A stretch of 64,000 nt of DNA, taken from positions 1 through 64,000 of the forward strand of contig JAGBSH010000023.1 in NCBI GenBank assembly GCA_017631885.1. The letters run 5' to 3'. A program made the translations under genes and the position numbers. Below are positions 17,275 to 27,206 of this stretch, in pieces. The notes below the pieces were generated by a model. It searched no databases and was not told the DNA's origin. It saw only the letters and a list, made by a program, of their open reading frames with translations. The stretch comes from Fibrobacteraceae bacterium (GTDB lineage: Bacteria > Fibrobacterota > Fibrobacteria > Fibrobacterales > Fibrobacteraceae). Within the stretch, counting starts at the first letter, position 1, and each line of letters opens with the position of its first letter.

Positions 17275-19061
17275 ATCGAATACAATTAATTTTTCTGGTC
17301 GTTTTTTTGGCCATTGCAATTCCGGTCGGGATATTACTATCCCGGTCGTTTTCACAGATACAACTAGGGGCTCAATATGCGTATCAAGAACACGCATATT
17401 TAGTTTTGAAAATGCTAAATGACAGAATCCATTCTGATTTAGCAGTAGAAGAAAAACGTTCTTATTCTGATTATCGTTTTATTCGGACAGTTCCGGTTCT
17501 TGGTGGAGAAGAAGTTACTATTTCGCCACTTGCAGAAATGCCTATTCGTAGTGGTTATCATGGGATTGTCGGGTATTTCCAATTGTTTGCTGATGGCTCT
17601 GTTCAAACGCCTGTTTTGCCAGATGGTTTTTTAGAAAATATTGCTATGGAAGACAGAACAGAAAGAGAACAAGTCCGTGATACTTTGAAATCTATTATTA
17701 AACGAATGGATATTCGGGTTACTCCATTGCCAGAACCGGAACGTTCTTTAGATTCTTCAAAAGCTTTATTGGATAGGCTCTACCAGCACGATTTGCAATT
17801 AGATGCAAAACGTAACATAGAAAGCGGCTTTACTTCTCGTATAGAAGAAAGTTCGCAAAAAGAAACATTTGTTTTTGATGTTGAATCTTCTAGAATAAGA
17901 AAACTTACAGGAAATGGTGACGAATCAGAATCTAGACAAAATCTTATAGTGGTGAAAATAGACCCATTCCAAGCACATTTTAACAGAGATTATATTGTTT
18001 TTTATCGTAATGTAACAAGAGATAGTGAACAATTTATTCAAGGTTATGTGGTTAAATTAAAAGATTATTTTGAATCAATTGTAAGAAAAGAAAACATTTT
18101 TTCGCCACAGGAACAAGAACTCTTGTTAGAATTTTCTTCTAAAACATTGCCTTTGGTCCTATTTGGAAAACGTTCTAATAATTCGGAAATGATTTTTAAA
18201 GCCCCTTTACAATACCCACTGAACGATATGTTTTTACATGTATTTCTTTCTCAAAAAGGCAGTGCTCCTGGAGAAAGCATGGTCCTTGTGTTAGGTGTTC
18301 TGATGTTTGCGATTCTTGGTGGCGGTCTTTTGGCTTTGTATCGCTTGATGAGAACGCAGTTACAGTTAGCAAGTAAACGGCAAGATTTTATTTCTGCAGT
18401 AAGTCATGAATTGAAAACACCATTGACGGCAATTCGTATGTATGCTGAAATGCTTCAGAATTCTTGGTGTGCTAGTGAAGAAAAAAAACAAAAGTACTAT
18501 GGTTTAATTGCTTCTGAAACAGAGAGGCTTTCTCGTTTAATTCAAAATGTTTTGAATTTATCTAAACTAGATAGAAATAGCTGGGCCGTTCAAATGAGAA
18601 AGGGAAATCCTAAAGTGGTGCTTGACGATTTCGTTGCGACTTATGGGAAAAATATTGAAAACAACGGATTTGATTTAACGGTTTCTTGTGATACATGTAA
18701 TTTAGAAGTTTTGATGGATAAAGATGCTATTATGCAAATTTTGATGAATCTGGTGGATAACTCGATAAAGTTTGCTAAAAATGCTCGATATAAAATGATT
18801 GAATTGCGTTTAGCGGTTCAAGATGGCGATATTTATTTTGCCGTTCGCGATTATGGTCCAGGGATTCCGCCAAGTGAAATGAATAAAGTTTTTGAAGAAT
18901 TTTATCGTGTTGAAGATGAAATGACAAGAACAACAAAAGGAACGGGGATTGGACTTTCAATGGTGAAAAAGCTTTGTTCTTTGACAAATATGCGTATTGA
19001 AATGGAAAATGCAAATCCTGGGCTTAGAACAAAAATACATTTTTCTTCCATTTCAATTTAA
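17271..19061 (+). CDS. membrane sensor histidine kinase
   Basis: 596-aa kinase. It has an N-terminal TM segment (about 4-24), a long periplasmic sensor region (about 25-335) with no recognised domain, and a second TM (about 337-358). The HisKA domain carries the phospho-His in SHELKTPLT (near 378). The HATPase domain has the N box NLVDNSIKF (near 493) and G boxes DYGPGIP and GTGIGLSMV. The start overlaps the response regulator stop. The unusually long periplasmic part, over 300 aa, suggests that it senses an envelope or extracellular signal. Confidence 0.92.
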   Translation: MNRIQLIFLVVFLAIAIPVGILLSRSFSQIQLGAQYAYQEHAYLVLKMLNDRIHSDLAVEEKRSYSDYRFIRTVPVLGGEEVTISPLAEMPIRSGYHGIVGYFQLFADGSVQTPVLPDGFLENIAMEDRTEREQVRDTLKSIIKRMDIRVTPLPEPERSLDSSKALLDRLYQHDLQLDAKRNIESGFTSRIEESSQKETFVFDVESSRIRKLTGNGDESESRQNLIVVKIDPFQAHFNRDYIVFYRNVTRDSEQFIQGYVVKLKDYFESIVRKENIFSPQEQELLLEFSSKTLPLVLFGKRSNNSEMIFKAPLQYPLNDMFLHVFLSQKGSAPGESMVLVLGVLMFAILGGGLLALYRLMRTQLQLASKRQDFISAVSHELKTPLTAIRMYAEMLQNSWCASEEKKQKYYGLIASETERLSRLIQNVLNLSKLDRNSWAVQMRKGNPKVVLDDFVATYGKNIENNGFDLTVSCDTCNLEVLMDKDAIMQILMNLVDNSIKFAKNARYKMIELRLAVQDGDIYFAVRDYGPGIPPSEMNKVFEEFYRVEDEMTRTTKGTGIGLSMVKKLCSLTNMRIEMENANPGLRTKIHFSSISI

Positions 19062-19117
19062 ATGGTTTTTATTTAAAATGGTTTGTTAAATTTAAGGCAT
19101 TAAATCGGGGTAACGAG

Positions 19118-20467
19118 ATGAAAAAAGAAGACATTATTCAAAATCCTCAAGAATATGATTTATCCATCGAAACGGTTGGGACAGGAACTTTACGTTCGCC
19201 AATGAGTGGTGTGCGCTTTGTCAGTGATGAACAGAGAGTTTGCCTTACAACGGATATGCAAACATTGGATAAATTGAAAGCAGAAAATTTATCAATACCT
19301 TCTTTAGAAGCTGCCGGCCCAAGAGAAACTATTTTTCATGATCCGAGTTGGACACGTGCTGCTATTGTTACTTGTGGTGGTTTGTGTCCTGGTTTGAATA
19401 ATGTTATCAAGAGTCTTGTTCAAGTACTTTGGTTTGATTATGGAGTCAGAAATATTTTTGGTATTCCGTATGGCTATCGTGGGCTGAATCCTGATTATGG
19501 TTATTCTCCGGTTGTTTTAACGCCAGAAGTTGTAGACGCAATTCAAGAAGATGGTGGAACGATTCTTGGAAGTTCTCGTGGTAATCAGGATACCAAGGTG
19601 ATGGTTGACACCTTGATGCGATTAAATATCAATATGTTGTTCTGTATTGGTGGCGATGGAACTTTACGAGGAGCAAAAGATATTGCAGCAGAAATTAAGC
19701 GCCGTCGTCAGCCAATTTCAGTAGTTGGTATTCCAAAAACAATTGATAACGATTTGAATTTGGTTGATAGAACATTTGGTTTTGAAACAGCAGTTCTTGC
19801 TGCAACAGATGTTATTACTAGTGCTCATACAGAAGCGAATGGCGCTTTTAATGGGCTTGGTCTTGTTAAATTGATGGGTCGGGATTCTGGTTTTATTGCG
19901 GCTTATGCGGCTTTGGCTACAACTGTTGTAAATTTCTGCCTTGTACCAGAAGTGTCGTTCCAATTAGAAGGAGAAGGTGGTCTTTTACAAGCACTTGAAA
20001 ATCGTTACGATATCGGGAAAAAGCATGCTGTTCTTGTTGTTGCAGAAGGTGCAGGGCAATATTTCTTTGAAAACCAGCAAGAACGCCGAGATGCAAGTGG
20101 CAATCTTTTGAAAAATGATATTGGAGAATTCCTTTACGAAAAGATAAAAGCTCATTTTGCAAAAGTAGGTAAAGAAATCAATATTAAATATTTTGACCCG
20201 AGTTATACGGTTCGTAGTATTCCGGCAAAAGGAACCGATGCTATCTTTTGTTACCAGCTAGCAGAAAACGCGGTTCATGCGGCAATGGCTGGGAAAACGA
20301 ATATGGTTGTGGGCAGCATGAATGGGGCTTTTACACATGTTCCAATAGAATTTGCTGTCAGTGAACGTCGTAAAATTGACCCAGCAGGAGTTCTTTGGCA
20401 TGCTGTTCTTGGCGCTACTCGCCAGCAAGACTATTTTTCAGGAAAGTATAAGGGGAAAAACAAATAA
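19118..20467 (+). CDS. pfkA: 6-phosphofructokinase, probably ATP-dependent (long-type)
   Basis: 449-aa phosphofructokinase that phosphorylates fructose 6-phosphate in glycolysis. Seen: GGLCPGLNNVI (near 86), GGDGTLRGA (near 177), PKTIDNDL (near 205, catalytic TIDND) and MGRDSGF (near 250). The Gly after GGD is the ATP-type residue, while the Lys in PKTIDND occurs both in PPi enzymes and in the plant/trypanosome/spirochaete ATP-type clade. The 90-residue N-terminal extension is typical of that clade. ATP use is therefore more likely than PPi. The ribosome site is poor (GGGG at 19108). Confidence 0.92.
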   Translation: MKKEDIIQNPQEYDLSIETVGTGTLRSPMSGVRFVSDEQRVCLTTDMQTLDKLKAENLSIPSLEAAGPRETIFHDPSWTRAAIVTCGGLCPGLNNVIKSLVQVLWFDYGVRNIFGIPYGYRGLNPDYGYSPVVLTPEVVDAIQEDGGTILGSSRGNQDTKVMVDTLMRLNINMLFCIGGDGTLRGAKDIAAEIKRRRQPISVVGIPKTIDNDLNLVDRTFGFETAVLAATDVITSAHTEANGAFNGLGLVKLMGRDSGFIAAYAALATTVVNFCLVPEVSFQLEGEGGLLQALENRYDIGKKHAVLVVAEGAGQYFFENQQERRDASGNLLKNDIGEFLYEKIKAHFAKVGKEINIKYFDPSYTVRSIPAKGTDAIFCYQLAENAVHAAMAGKTNMVVGSMNGAFTHVPIEFAVSERRKIDPAGVLWHAVLGATRQQDYFSGKYKGKNK

Positions 20468-20479
20468 AAGCGAGGAATT

Positions 20480-20623
20480 ATGTTAAAAAGAGAAGAAAAA
20501 ATTTTGATTCGAACCGCTCTTATGGAATACCGGAATTTGTTGTTTAAGGCATTTCATGGAACGGCTGAAGAAAAAGCACGTATAGGCCAGTTGAATAAAT
20601 TATTGCAAAGTTGGAAAATTTAA
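20480..20623 (+). CDS. 47-aa conserved-looking small protein
   Basis: Short ORF 12 bp behind the phosphofructokinase stop, with ATG at 20480 and GAGG (20472-20475) as ribosome site. The product is helical and charged (MLKREEKILIRTALMEYRNLL, then EEKARIGQLNKLLQSWK), with no signal peptide. It ends 13 bp before the next gene, so it sits in a close operon. Function not recognised. Confidence 0.55.
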   Translation: MLKREEKILIRTALMEYRNLLFKAFHGTAEEKARIGQLNKLLQSWKI

Positions 20624-20636
20624 TATTTAGAGCATT

Positions 20637-21398
20637 ATGCCGGGATTGTTTAGATTAGCGACAGTACTTTTATGCTGTTGGACTTTTTCTCTAGCCGACC
20701 CGGCGAGAGTCCTTTTTGTGGCGGATTCTTGTTATGCAACGCGAGCTAACAAAGCAAAAGGCGATAAAGCCAATCGTTCTCAGATAGATAAAACTATAAA
20801 TCTTTATAAATCACTTTTACAAGATTCTCTTTTGGCTGAAAAAGCAGCTCTTGGAATAATGCGAAGTGAATATTTTCGGATTCGTTTTGCAACTAAAAAT
20901 GAAAAAGAAAAAAATAAATTGATAGCGTCTGCAAAAACTCTTGGGGATACGTTACATGCAAGGTTTCCTAAAAATAAAGAAATGACAAGTTTATATGCAA
21001 CGATAACTTCAATGTGGGGGGCAAGTATTGGTCCGTTAAAAGCGGTAAAACAAGGTGTTGCCGCTCGGGTTCGAGATTTAGCTGATAGTGCAGGCGATTA
21101 TCAAATTTTAGGACGCTCTCATCAGTTATTACCTTATATTCCTTTGATTTTACCATGGCCAGATAAAGAACTTGCTTTAAAATATTTGCGATTGGCTGTG
21201 AAAAATCAATCAAAAGATCCTTACTCCTATTTTTTTCTTGGAGAACTTTATTTTGATAGAAAAGAATATGATAATGCTGAAAAAATAATCCAGCAGGGAT
21301 TGGATTTAGGCGTTAGAACCGATTTCTTTTTAGAAGATAAACGCGGGCGATGGCATTTAAAAGAATTGCTGAAAAAAGTAAAAGCTAAACAAAATTGA
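20637..21398 (+). CDS. secreted TPR-like protein
   Basis: 253-aa protein with an N-terminal signal peptide (MPGLFRLATVLLCCWTFSLA). The mature part is helical. A C-terminal tetratricopeptide-like pair (about 185-230) reads DPYSYFFLGELYFDRKEYDNAEKI. The middle part has a KAVKQGVAARVRDLADSAG segment. The layout recalls periplasmic TRAP-T-like or TPR proteins, but no firm family is recognised. Two cysteines in the signal peptide (CC at 12-13) could be a lipobox, though the context after them is poor. The ribosome site is weak. It is convergent with the antiporter gene 8 bp away. Confidence 0.7.
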   Translation: MPGLFRLATVLLCCWTFSLADPARVLFVADSCYATRANKAKGDKANRSQIDKTINLYKSLLQDSLLAEKAALGIMRSEYFRIRFATKNEKEKNKLIASAKTLGDTLHARFPKNKEMTSLYATITSMWGASIGPLKAVKQGVAARVRDLADSAGDYQILGRSHQLLPYIPLILPWPDKELALKYLRLAVKNQSKDPYSYFFLGELYFDRKEYDNAEKIIQQGLDLGVRTDFFLEDKRGRWHLKELLKKVKAKQN

Positions 21399-21406
21399 AA
21401 TTCAAA

Positions 21407-22918
21407 TTAACTTTGCCCTGGTACAAATTCTTCTAAGCTTTCGTGCGTTCCCAATAAGAAAAGAATGTCACCTGATTTGAGTCTCGTTTCGCCATTTGGA
21501 GAAATGATTTTTTTATTTCGAACAATAGCTGTAATAACAACAGAACTGTTTTCGTTTTTTTCTTCAGTGGCTTCTTGAGTTCTTTTAAGCGTTAATTCTT
21601 TAATTTTGGATTTATGCCATGGCTTTTGTGTTTTTATGTCATAAGGAACTGTTTCTGTAATTTGAACATCCATCACTTCAAAATTAGTTTGAGCTAAAGA
21701 AAAAAGTTCCATAAAATAAGGCGAGTGTCTATTTTTAGGGACAGAAAACCCGAGTGTTTTTGCAAAAGGAGAAAGTGTTGTCCCTTGAATAAGGCAAGAA
21801 AGAGTAACCACAAAGAAAACAATATTAAAAACAAAATTGTCTGGGTCTAACCCATAAGCAGCCGGGTATGTGGCAAGCACAACAGGAACAGCTCCTTTTA
21901 AACCGCCCCAAGCAATAAATGTCTGTTCTTTCCATTTGTATTTGAAAGGGAGTAAACTTAAAAGAACGGCTAATGGGCGGGCAATAAAAATTAAAACGAT
22001 TGCTAGTATAATACCTTCCCACCAGACATTTATCATTAAATGTGGCACAACAAGAATACCAAGGAGCAAGAACACACACATATTAGCAAATGAAGAAAGC
22101 GCTGAAACAAAGTGAGAAACACCTCGCTTGAAAACAAATCTTTGGTTGCCAAGCCAATAGCCGGCAAAGAATATAGCGATGATCCCATTTGCTTTTAAAA
22201 GGTCTGCAGAACTATAAGTAGCAAAAAGAATGCCTATGTAGAGAACATAAAAAAGGCCGAGGTTTTCACTTTTGAAATGGTTGTAAATTTTAACGCCGAT
22301 TTTACTTGCAGCAAAAGCAATGAGAATGCCTCCAGCAAATTGCCAAATGAGTTGCAAAACAAAGAAAACATAATCTCCTGCGGTAGCGTTTCCGGCGTTT
22401 TGAATCAAATTTATCATAAAAAGCGTAAGGAGAATAGCCATTGGATCGTTTGCTGCGGATTCAATTTCAAGAGTAGAAGAAATTTTCTTTTGAATGGGGC
22501 GTTCTCTTAAAACAGTCATAACAGCGGCTGCGTCTGTAGAGGAAATAATGGCTCCAAGCATTAAAGAAAAGAGAATATCTTGATCAAGTAAAATATGAAT
22601 AAGAAAACCCAAGATAAGGGTTGTTGCCAAAATACCAAAAGTCGCAAGTGTGAGAGAAGGACCAGCGAATGCGTGGAGGTTTGCTTTTTTTGTATTGAAT
22701 CCACTGTCAAAAAGAATAAACATCAAAGCAATGTTTGCAATGGTGCTAGCGGTTTCTTGACTATCAAAATGGAGAAGGTTCAAAAAATCAGGACCGGCTA
22801 AAATACCAATTCCCATAAAGATAAGAAGAACAGGGATACCAAAGCGCGTGCTGATTCTAGAAGCAAAAGCACTTAATATAATTAGAATGCCAGCAATGAG
22901 TAATAAATAAGAATTCAT
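21407..22918 (-). CDS. K+/H+ antiporter, NhaP2/CvrA type
   Basis: 503-aa cation/proton antiporter of the CPA1 family with about 12 TM segments. The conserved core has GAIISSTDAAAV (near 125-136; proton/cation aspartate) and SAANDPMAI (near 155). The C-terminal 110 residues are cytoplasmic and include a TrkA-C-like domain (LKSGDILFLLGTHESLEEF), as in K+/H+ antiporters of the NhaP2 group. It exports K+ in exchange for protons at the inner membrane. ATG start at 22918. It stands alone after the pta terminator. Confidence 0.88.
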   Translation of the reverse strand: MNSYLLLIAGILIILSAFASRISTRFGIPVLLIFMGIGILAGPDFLNLLHFDSQETASTIANIALMFILFDSGFNTKKANLHAFAGPSLTLATFGILATTLILGFLIHILLDQDILFSLMLGAIISSTDAAAVMTVLRERPIQKKISSTLEIESAANDPMAILLTLFMINLIQNAGNATAGDYVFFVLQLIWQFAGGILIAFAASKIGVKIYNHFKSENLGLFYVLYIGILFATYSSADLLKANGIIAIFFAGYWLGNQRFVFKRGVSHFVSALSSFANMCVFLLLGILVVPHLMINVWWEGIILAIVLIFIARPLAVLLSLLPFKYKWKEQTFIAWGGLKGAVPVVLATYPAAYGLDPDNFVFNIVFFVVTLSCLIQGTTLSPFAKTLGFSVPKNRHSPYFMELFSLAQTNFEVMDVQITETVPYDIKTQKPWHKSKIKELTLKRTQEATEEKNENSSVVITAIVRNKKIISPNGETRLKSGDILFLLGTHESLEEFVPGQS

Positions 22919-22932
22919 TTATTTCCAAATAT

Positions 22933-22974
22933 AAAAATAGACTCTCAAAAAAAGAGAAAAGAGAGTCTATTTTT
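22933..22974 (-). terminator. pta terminator
   Basis: A 14-bp perfect stem (22933-22946 with 22961-22974) whose ends are A and T runs lies just downstream of pta on the minus strand and upstream of the antiporter gene, so the two are separate transcripts. Confidence 0.85.
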
Positions 22975-22992
22975 TCTTTTTTAAAATTAATG

Positions 22993-24453
22993 TTATTCAG
23001 CTTGAGCTTGTATAGCCGTGAGAGCTATTGTGTAAACGATGTCTTCTACAAGAGCTCCACGAGAAAGATCATTGACAGGTTTTGCAAGACCTTGAAGCAT
23101 TGGGCCAACGCTTATTACATTTGGTGCACTTCGTTGAACAGCCTTGTAAGAAATATTTCCCGAATTTAAATCAGGGAAGACAAATACAGAAGCTTTACCG
23201 GCGACAGGGCTTCCAGGCATTTTCTTTTCGGCCACACTTTCTGTAGACGCTGCATCGTATTGAAGAGGTCCGTCAACAAGAATGTCTGGGCGTTCTTGTT
23301 TAAGAATTTCTAAAGCGGCGAGAACTAAATCCACATCATCACCTTTGCCAGATTTGCCAGTGCTGTAACTGAGCATTGCTACTCTAGCAGGGAGACCAAA
23401 AGCTTTTGCAGTGTCGTTTGATTGAGCTGCAATTGTTGCAAGAGTTTCTGCATCTGGATTAGGAGTGATGGCGCAATCTCCATAAACAAGAGTCTCTGAA
23501 GGAAGGCACATAAAGAAAACTGAACTGATAGATTTTACACCTTTAGCCGTTTTGATGATTTGAAGTGCTGGTCGAACGGTGTCGGCGGTAGAATGAACAG
23601 CGCCACTCACTAAACCATCGACTTCTCCCATTTTGAGCATCATGGTGCCAAGCCAAACAGAATCTTTTAAAAGATTAGTGGCTAGTTCTTCGGTCATGCC
23701 TTTTGCTTTGCGAAGTTCAACAAGAGTTGGGATATATTTTTTGCCCGATTCTTCGTTTACTTCAATAATTTCAAGGCCTTCTGGAATTTTTAGGTTCTTG
23801 GATTCGGCCACATTTTCAATTTCTTTTCGGTTCCCTAATAAAACAGGAATGGCAATTTTACGTTCATAAGCAAGAATTGCGGCTTCAATAGTTCTTGGCT
23901 CTGTTCCTTCTGGTAAAACAATTCTTTTAAGATTGGCGCCTGCACGAACAAGAAGACTTGCTCTGAATTCGGCTTGAGAAATTTTAGGTTCTTTTGCTTC
24001 AGTTTTTAAGTCTTCTTCTAGTTTTTGAGAAACTTCATTTTCGGTTACTTTTGCAATGACACGGACACGATTTTCTTGAAGTTCTTTTTCTAGACATTCT
24101 GTTTCTAAAGAAAGTTCTTTTGACGAAACTAAAAGAACAGAAGCGTCAAGAGCTAAAGCAAGCATCTCATTTAATTTACGAGAAATTAAAGGAGAATTTT
24201 CTAAAGAAAGACCTTCTACGATAACGATAGAAGAGTCTTTTGTTTTGTTGGAAAAATCAAGAGCGATATTTTCCATTACAACAGCGCCATTGCCTTTAGA
24301 AAGTTCTTCTGTTATTTTAGGCAATGCTTCTGTAGTAAAAGGTAGAAATGAAGATGCTACTCCATAAGTTTTGGCTTTTTCAAGAGACGAAGCTAAAAGA
24401 GAATCAATCTGAACTTGATTGTCGGTTGGGATAAGTAAATAAACGCGTTTCAT
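22993..24453 (-). CDS. pta: phosphate acetyltransferase
   Basis: 486-aa enzyme converting acetyl-CoA and phosphate to acetyl phosphate, in acetate fermentation. The C-terminal catalytic part (about 160-486) has the family motifs [58 protein letters not shown] and PGSPVAGKA. The N-terminal 150 residues are a reduced P-loop-like domain in which no Walker A (GxxxxGKS) is seen, so the protein is longer than the short 330-aa form and shorter than the 700-aa E. coli form. ackA is not adjacent. ATG start at 24453. Confidence 0.94.
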   Translation of the reverse strand: MKRVYLLIPTDNQVQIDSLLASSLEKAKTYGVASSFLPFTTEALPKITEELSKGNGAVVMENIALDFSNKTKDSSIVIVEGLSLENSPLISRKLNEMLALALDASVLLVSSKELSLETECLEKELQENRVRVIAKVTENEVSQKLEEDLKTEAKEPKISQAEFRASLLVRAGANLKRIVLPEGTEPRTIEAAILAYERKIAIPVLLGNRKEIENVAESKNLKIPEGLEIIEVNEESGKKYIPTLVELRKAKGMTEELATNLLKDSVWLGTMMLKMGEVDGLVSGAVHSTADTVRPALQIIKTAKGVKSISSVFFMCLPSETLVYGDCAITPNPDAETLATIAAQSNDTAKAFGLPARVAMLSYSTGKSGKGDDVDLVLAALEILKQERPDILVDGPLQYDAASTESVAEKKMPGSPVAGKASVFVFPDLNSGNISYKAVQRSAPNVISVGPMLQGLAKPVNDLSRGALVEDIVYTIALTAIQAQAE

Positions 24454-24581
24454 ATATTTCCTTTTTTAGATTAAACTTTTATTTTCAAACAAAACTGTAA
24501 GAAAACTTATAAGAGATAAAATAGCTTTATCTTCTTTTTCTTGCATCAAAAAAATGGAAAAGATGTTTTTTATAAGCATTT

Positions 24582-25487
24582 TTAATCAAGGTTGTTGGAA
24601 ATATGTATACGGCGCAGTTGGTAGCATAGACTTCCACGACTAATGCCTAGTTTTCTAGCAGTAAGTGATTTATTGTTTCCGCAATCATGGAGAGTTTTGG
24701 TTAAAATGTAGGCTTCAGGAGCTTTTTGACGTTTTTTAGCGATTTCTTTTACAGAATAGTTGGCGTGTTCTTCGGCGAGTAACGTTTCTAAAGAAACATT
24801 GCAAGGGTGTAAAAGGTGATAACGTAAAAGGATATTTTTTAGTTGACGGATGTTTCCTGGCCAGTGGTATTCTTGTAGGTGATTTATTTCTTGTAGCGTA
24901 AGTTCTCTGTTCCATTTTCGCTCGGCGTTTTCTCTTTCAACGGATTGCCAAACGCTTTTGACAATGCATTCTATTTCTTTGCCACGGTCTCTGAGAGGAG
25001 GTAAATTGATTGGGAAAACATTTAATCTGAAAAATAAATCTTCACGGAATTCGCCCCGTTGGACTAAAGTGGGAAGGTGGCGATTGGTGGCACAAATGAG
25101 CCTGAAATTAACAGGAATCTCTCTGTGAGAACCGACTGGAAGAACCTTTTTTTCTTGAAGAATGCGTAATAGCCTAGCTTGACTTTGGAGTGGGAGTTCT
25201 CCAATTTCATCAAGGAATAACGTGCCGCCTTCGGCGGCACGAACAACGCCAGTTTTGTCAGCTGTTGCGCCTGTAAAGGCCCCTCGTTCAGAACCTTCTA
25301 AAATGCTTTCTATTAGATTTTGTGGGATAGCACCACAATTTAATGCGATAAAGGGGCCGTTTTTACGTAAACTATTTTTATGAAGGTTTCTTGCTGCCAC
25401 TTCTTTTCCACAGCCAGATTCGCCAAGAATAAGAACAGGAATGTCAGCTTTTGCTGCAATTTCAAGTAATTGTTTAAAATGAGCCAT
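24582..25487 (-). CDS. sigma-54-dependent activator without sensor domain (PspF-like)
   Basis: 301-aa bacterial enhancer-binding protein. It consists of an AAA+ domain (Walker A GESGCGKE near 23-30, the sigma-54 contact loop GAFTGA near 75, Walker B GGTLFLDEIGELPL, arginine finger region REDLFFRLNVFPI) and a C-terminal Fis-type helix-turn-helix (SLTARKLGISRGSLCYQL). There is no N-terminal receiver, GAF or PAS domain, so it is built like PspF and must be controlled by a partner or by level. It needs RpoN. Its start is 235 bp from the divergent lysC. The target promoters are not known. Confidence 0.9.
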   Translation of the reverse strand: MAHFKQLLEIAAKADIPVLILGESGCGKEVAARNLHKNSLRKNGPFIALNCGAIPQNLIESILEGSERGAFTGATADKTGVVRAAEGGTLFLDEIGELPLQSQARLLRILQEKKVLPVGSHREIPVNFRLICATNRHLPTLVQRGEFREDLFFRLNVFPINLPPLRDRGKEIECIVKSVWQSVERENAERKWNRELTLQEINHLQEYHWPGNIRQLKNILLRYHLLHPCNVSLETLLAEEHANYSVKEIAKKRQKAPEAYILTKTLHDCGNNKSLTARKLGISRGSLCYQLRRIHISNNLD

Positions 25488-25591
25488 ATAGAACCTTTTC
25501 TTAGATAAAAAACAAAAAAGATAAACTTCTACTTTTAAAAACGCTTATCCCCCTTATTTCTATCACAAGAGATTACTATTTTTACAAACCG

Positions 25592-25614
25592 TCGGATTTT
25601 TTTACAAAATCCGA
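25592..25614 (+). promoter_or_regulatory. inverted repeat in the lysC / activator intergenic region
   Basis: A perfect 9-bp inverted repeat (25592-25600 with 25606-25614, loop TTTAC) lies 105 bp before the activator start and 109 bp before lysC. There is no T run after it, so it is more likely an operator or leader hairpin than a terminator. Which gene it serves is not clear. Confidence 0.4.
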
Positions 25615-25722
25615 TGAAAACACAAAAAAGTGGCTGGCTAGATGGGTAGGCTTGGGTATATTAGTTGTGAGTCAAGCAACTTTGCTCGAAGCTCGAGAGG
25701 TCTTGCGGCCCGAAAGGAAAAA

Positions 25723-27045
25723 ATGAGTAAAAGAACCGTATGTAAATTCGGCGGCAGTTCTGTTGCTGATGCAGGCCAATTCAAAAAAATTAAGGCCATT
25801 GTTGAATCAGACAAGAATCGTAAAGTTATTGTCGTTTCTGCCCCAGGTAAGCGCAATCCAAAAGAAACAAAGCTTACTGATCTTCTTTATAGCACTTATG
25901 ATTTAGCCTCTAAAGGACTTGATTTTTCAACGCCTTGGAATTTAATTCGTGAACGCTATAATGAAATTTGTAATGAATTAGGTCTTGAAAACAAACTGAC
26001 TGAAGATTTAGACAGTTTAGAAGACAAACTCAAAAATCACCCGGAATCTGTAACAATAGATTTTTTAGTAAGCCGTGGTGAATTTTTGTGTGCTCGTCTT
26101 ATGGCAAAATATTTAGGGGCAAATTTTGTAGATACATTCCCGTTGATTACTTTTGATGATAAGTATCGCATTGTTCCTAAAACGTATGACGATATTGCAA
26201 AAGCTCTTTCAGATGAAAACCAACTTTATGTATTGCCTGGTTTTTATGGTTCTAATCTTCGTGGTGAAGTTAAAACTTTTAGCCGAGGTGGTTCTGATAT
26301 TACTGGAGCAATCCTTGCAAATGGGATTGATGCCCAGAAATATGAAAACTGGACAGACGTTTCTGGAATGCTTATGGCAGACCCACGAATTGTGGAAAAC
26401 CCGCTTCCAATTGAATACGTGAGCTATCGTGAAATCCGAGAACTCGCTTACTCTGGAGCAAGCGTTTTGCACGACGAATCTATTGCGCCTTGTCGCGTAA
26501 AGAAAATCCCTATCAATATTCGAAATACTAATCGCCCTGAAGATGCCGGAACGATTATTGGCCCTACACCAGAAAAAGCTTTACGCCCTATTACAGGCGT
26601 TGCTGGCAGAAAAGGCTTTTCTATGATTTACATTGAAAAGTCTATGATGAATAAAGAAGTGGGTTTTGGTCGTCGTGTTCTTGCGGTTTTAGAATCAGAA
26701 GGCCTTTCTTATGAACTTTGTCCAAGTGCAATTGATTCTATGAGTATTGTGGTAGATTCAAAAGCGCTTGAAGCCGTGCAGAATACGGTTCTTGAAGATA
26801 TTACGCAACAGATGCGGCCAGACAGAATTAAAGTGTTCCCAGGCATTGCTTTAATAGCAACTGTTGGTCATGGCATGACAAACAAAATTGGTGTTGCAGC
26901 AAAGCTTTTTACAGCACTTGCTGATAACAATGTGAACGTGCGTATTATTGACCAAGGCTCTTCTCAGATTAATATCATTACTGGTGTAGATGAAGCGGAT
27001 ACAGAAAAAGCTATTCGCTCAATTTATACAGCGTTTATGAATTAA
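25723..27045 (+). CDS. lysC: aspartate kinase
   Basis: 440-aa monofunctional aspartokinase, the first step from aspartate to lysine, threonine, methionine and diaminopimelate. Seen: the N-terminal KFGGSSVAD (near 7), the catalytic region SRGEFLCARLMA, FSRGGSDITGA and DVSGMLMADPRIV, and two C-terminal ACT domains (about 305-440) for feedback by amino acids. Start is ATG 25723 behind AAGGA; the in-frame sequence upstream lacks a ribosome site. No lysine riboswitch is seen in the leader. lysA, the last step of the same pathway, is at 47609-48868 in this window. Confidence 0.95.
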   Translation: MSKRTVCKFGGSSVADAGQFKKIKAIVESDKNRKVIVVSAPGKRNPKETKLTDLLYSTYDLASKGLDFSTPWNLIRERYNEICNELGLENKLTEDLDSLEDKLKNHPESVTIDFLVSRGEFLCARLMAKYLGANFVDTFPLITFDDKYRIVPKTYDDIAKALSDENQLYVLPGFYGSNLRGEVKTFSRGGSDITGAILANGIDAQKYENWTDVSGMLMADPRIVENPLPIEYVSYREIRELAYSGASVLHDESIAPCRVKKIPINIRNTNRPEDAGTIIGPTPEKALRPITGVAGRKGFSMIYIEKSMMNKEVGFGRRVLAVLESEGLSYELCPSAIDSMSIVVDSKALEAVQNTVLEDITQQMRPDRIKVFPGIALIATVGHGMTNKIGVAAKLFTALADNNVNVRIIDQGSSQINIITGVDEADTEKAIRSIYTAFMN

Positions 27046-27127
27046 TTTTGTGATTAGATAAAAGAAAATCATTTTACAAGAAAAGAATGCAACCATTTAT
27101 TTTCTTGTTTCATCTAAAGATTAAACT

Positions 27128-27176
27128 TTGCCTTTAAGTGTGAATTTTCATTTATATTTAAAGGCAATTTTATTTT
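27128..27176 (+). terminator. probable lysC terminator
   Basis: A 10-bp stem (27128-27137 with 27158-27167) and a 20-nt loop are followed by TTTTATTTT. The loop is long, but the position behind lysC and the T-rich tail fit an intrinsic terminator. Confidence 0.5.
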
Positions 27177-27206
27177 GAAAAAAGGTTTTCTACTTTTGGG
27201 TTTTGT

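Noticed and set aside
19118-20467. PPi-dependent phosphofructokinase
   Set aside because: The motif is GGDGT, with Gly where PPi enzymes have Asp; the PKTIDND Lys alone does not decide.
25615-25722. Lysine riboswitch upstream of lysC
   Set aside because: The leader is short and I could not fold the five-helix lysine aptamer or find a following terminator; only a simple inverted repeat is visible.
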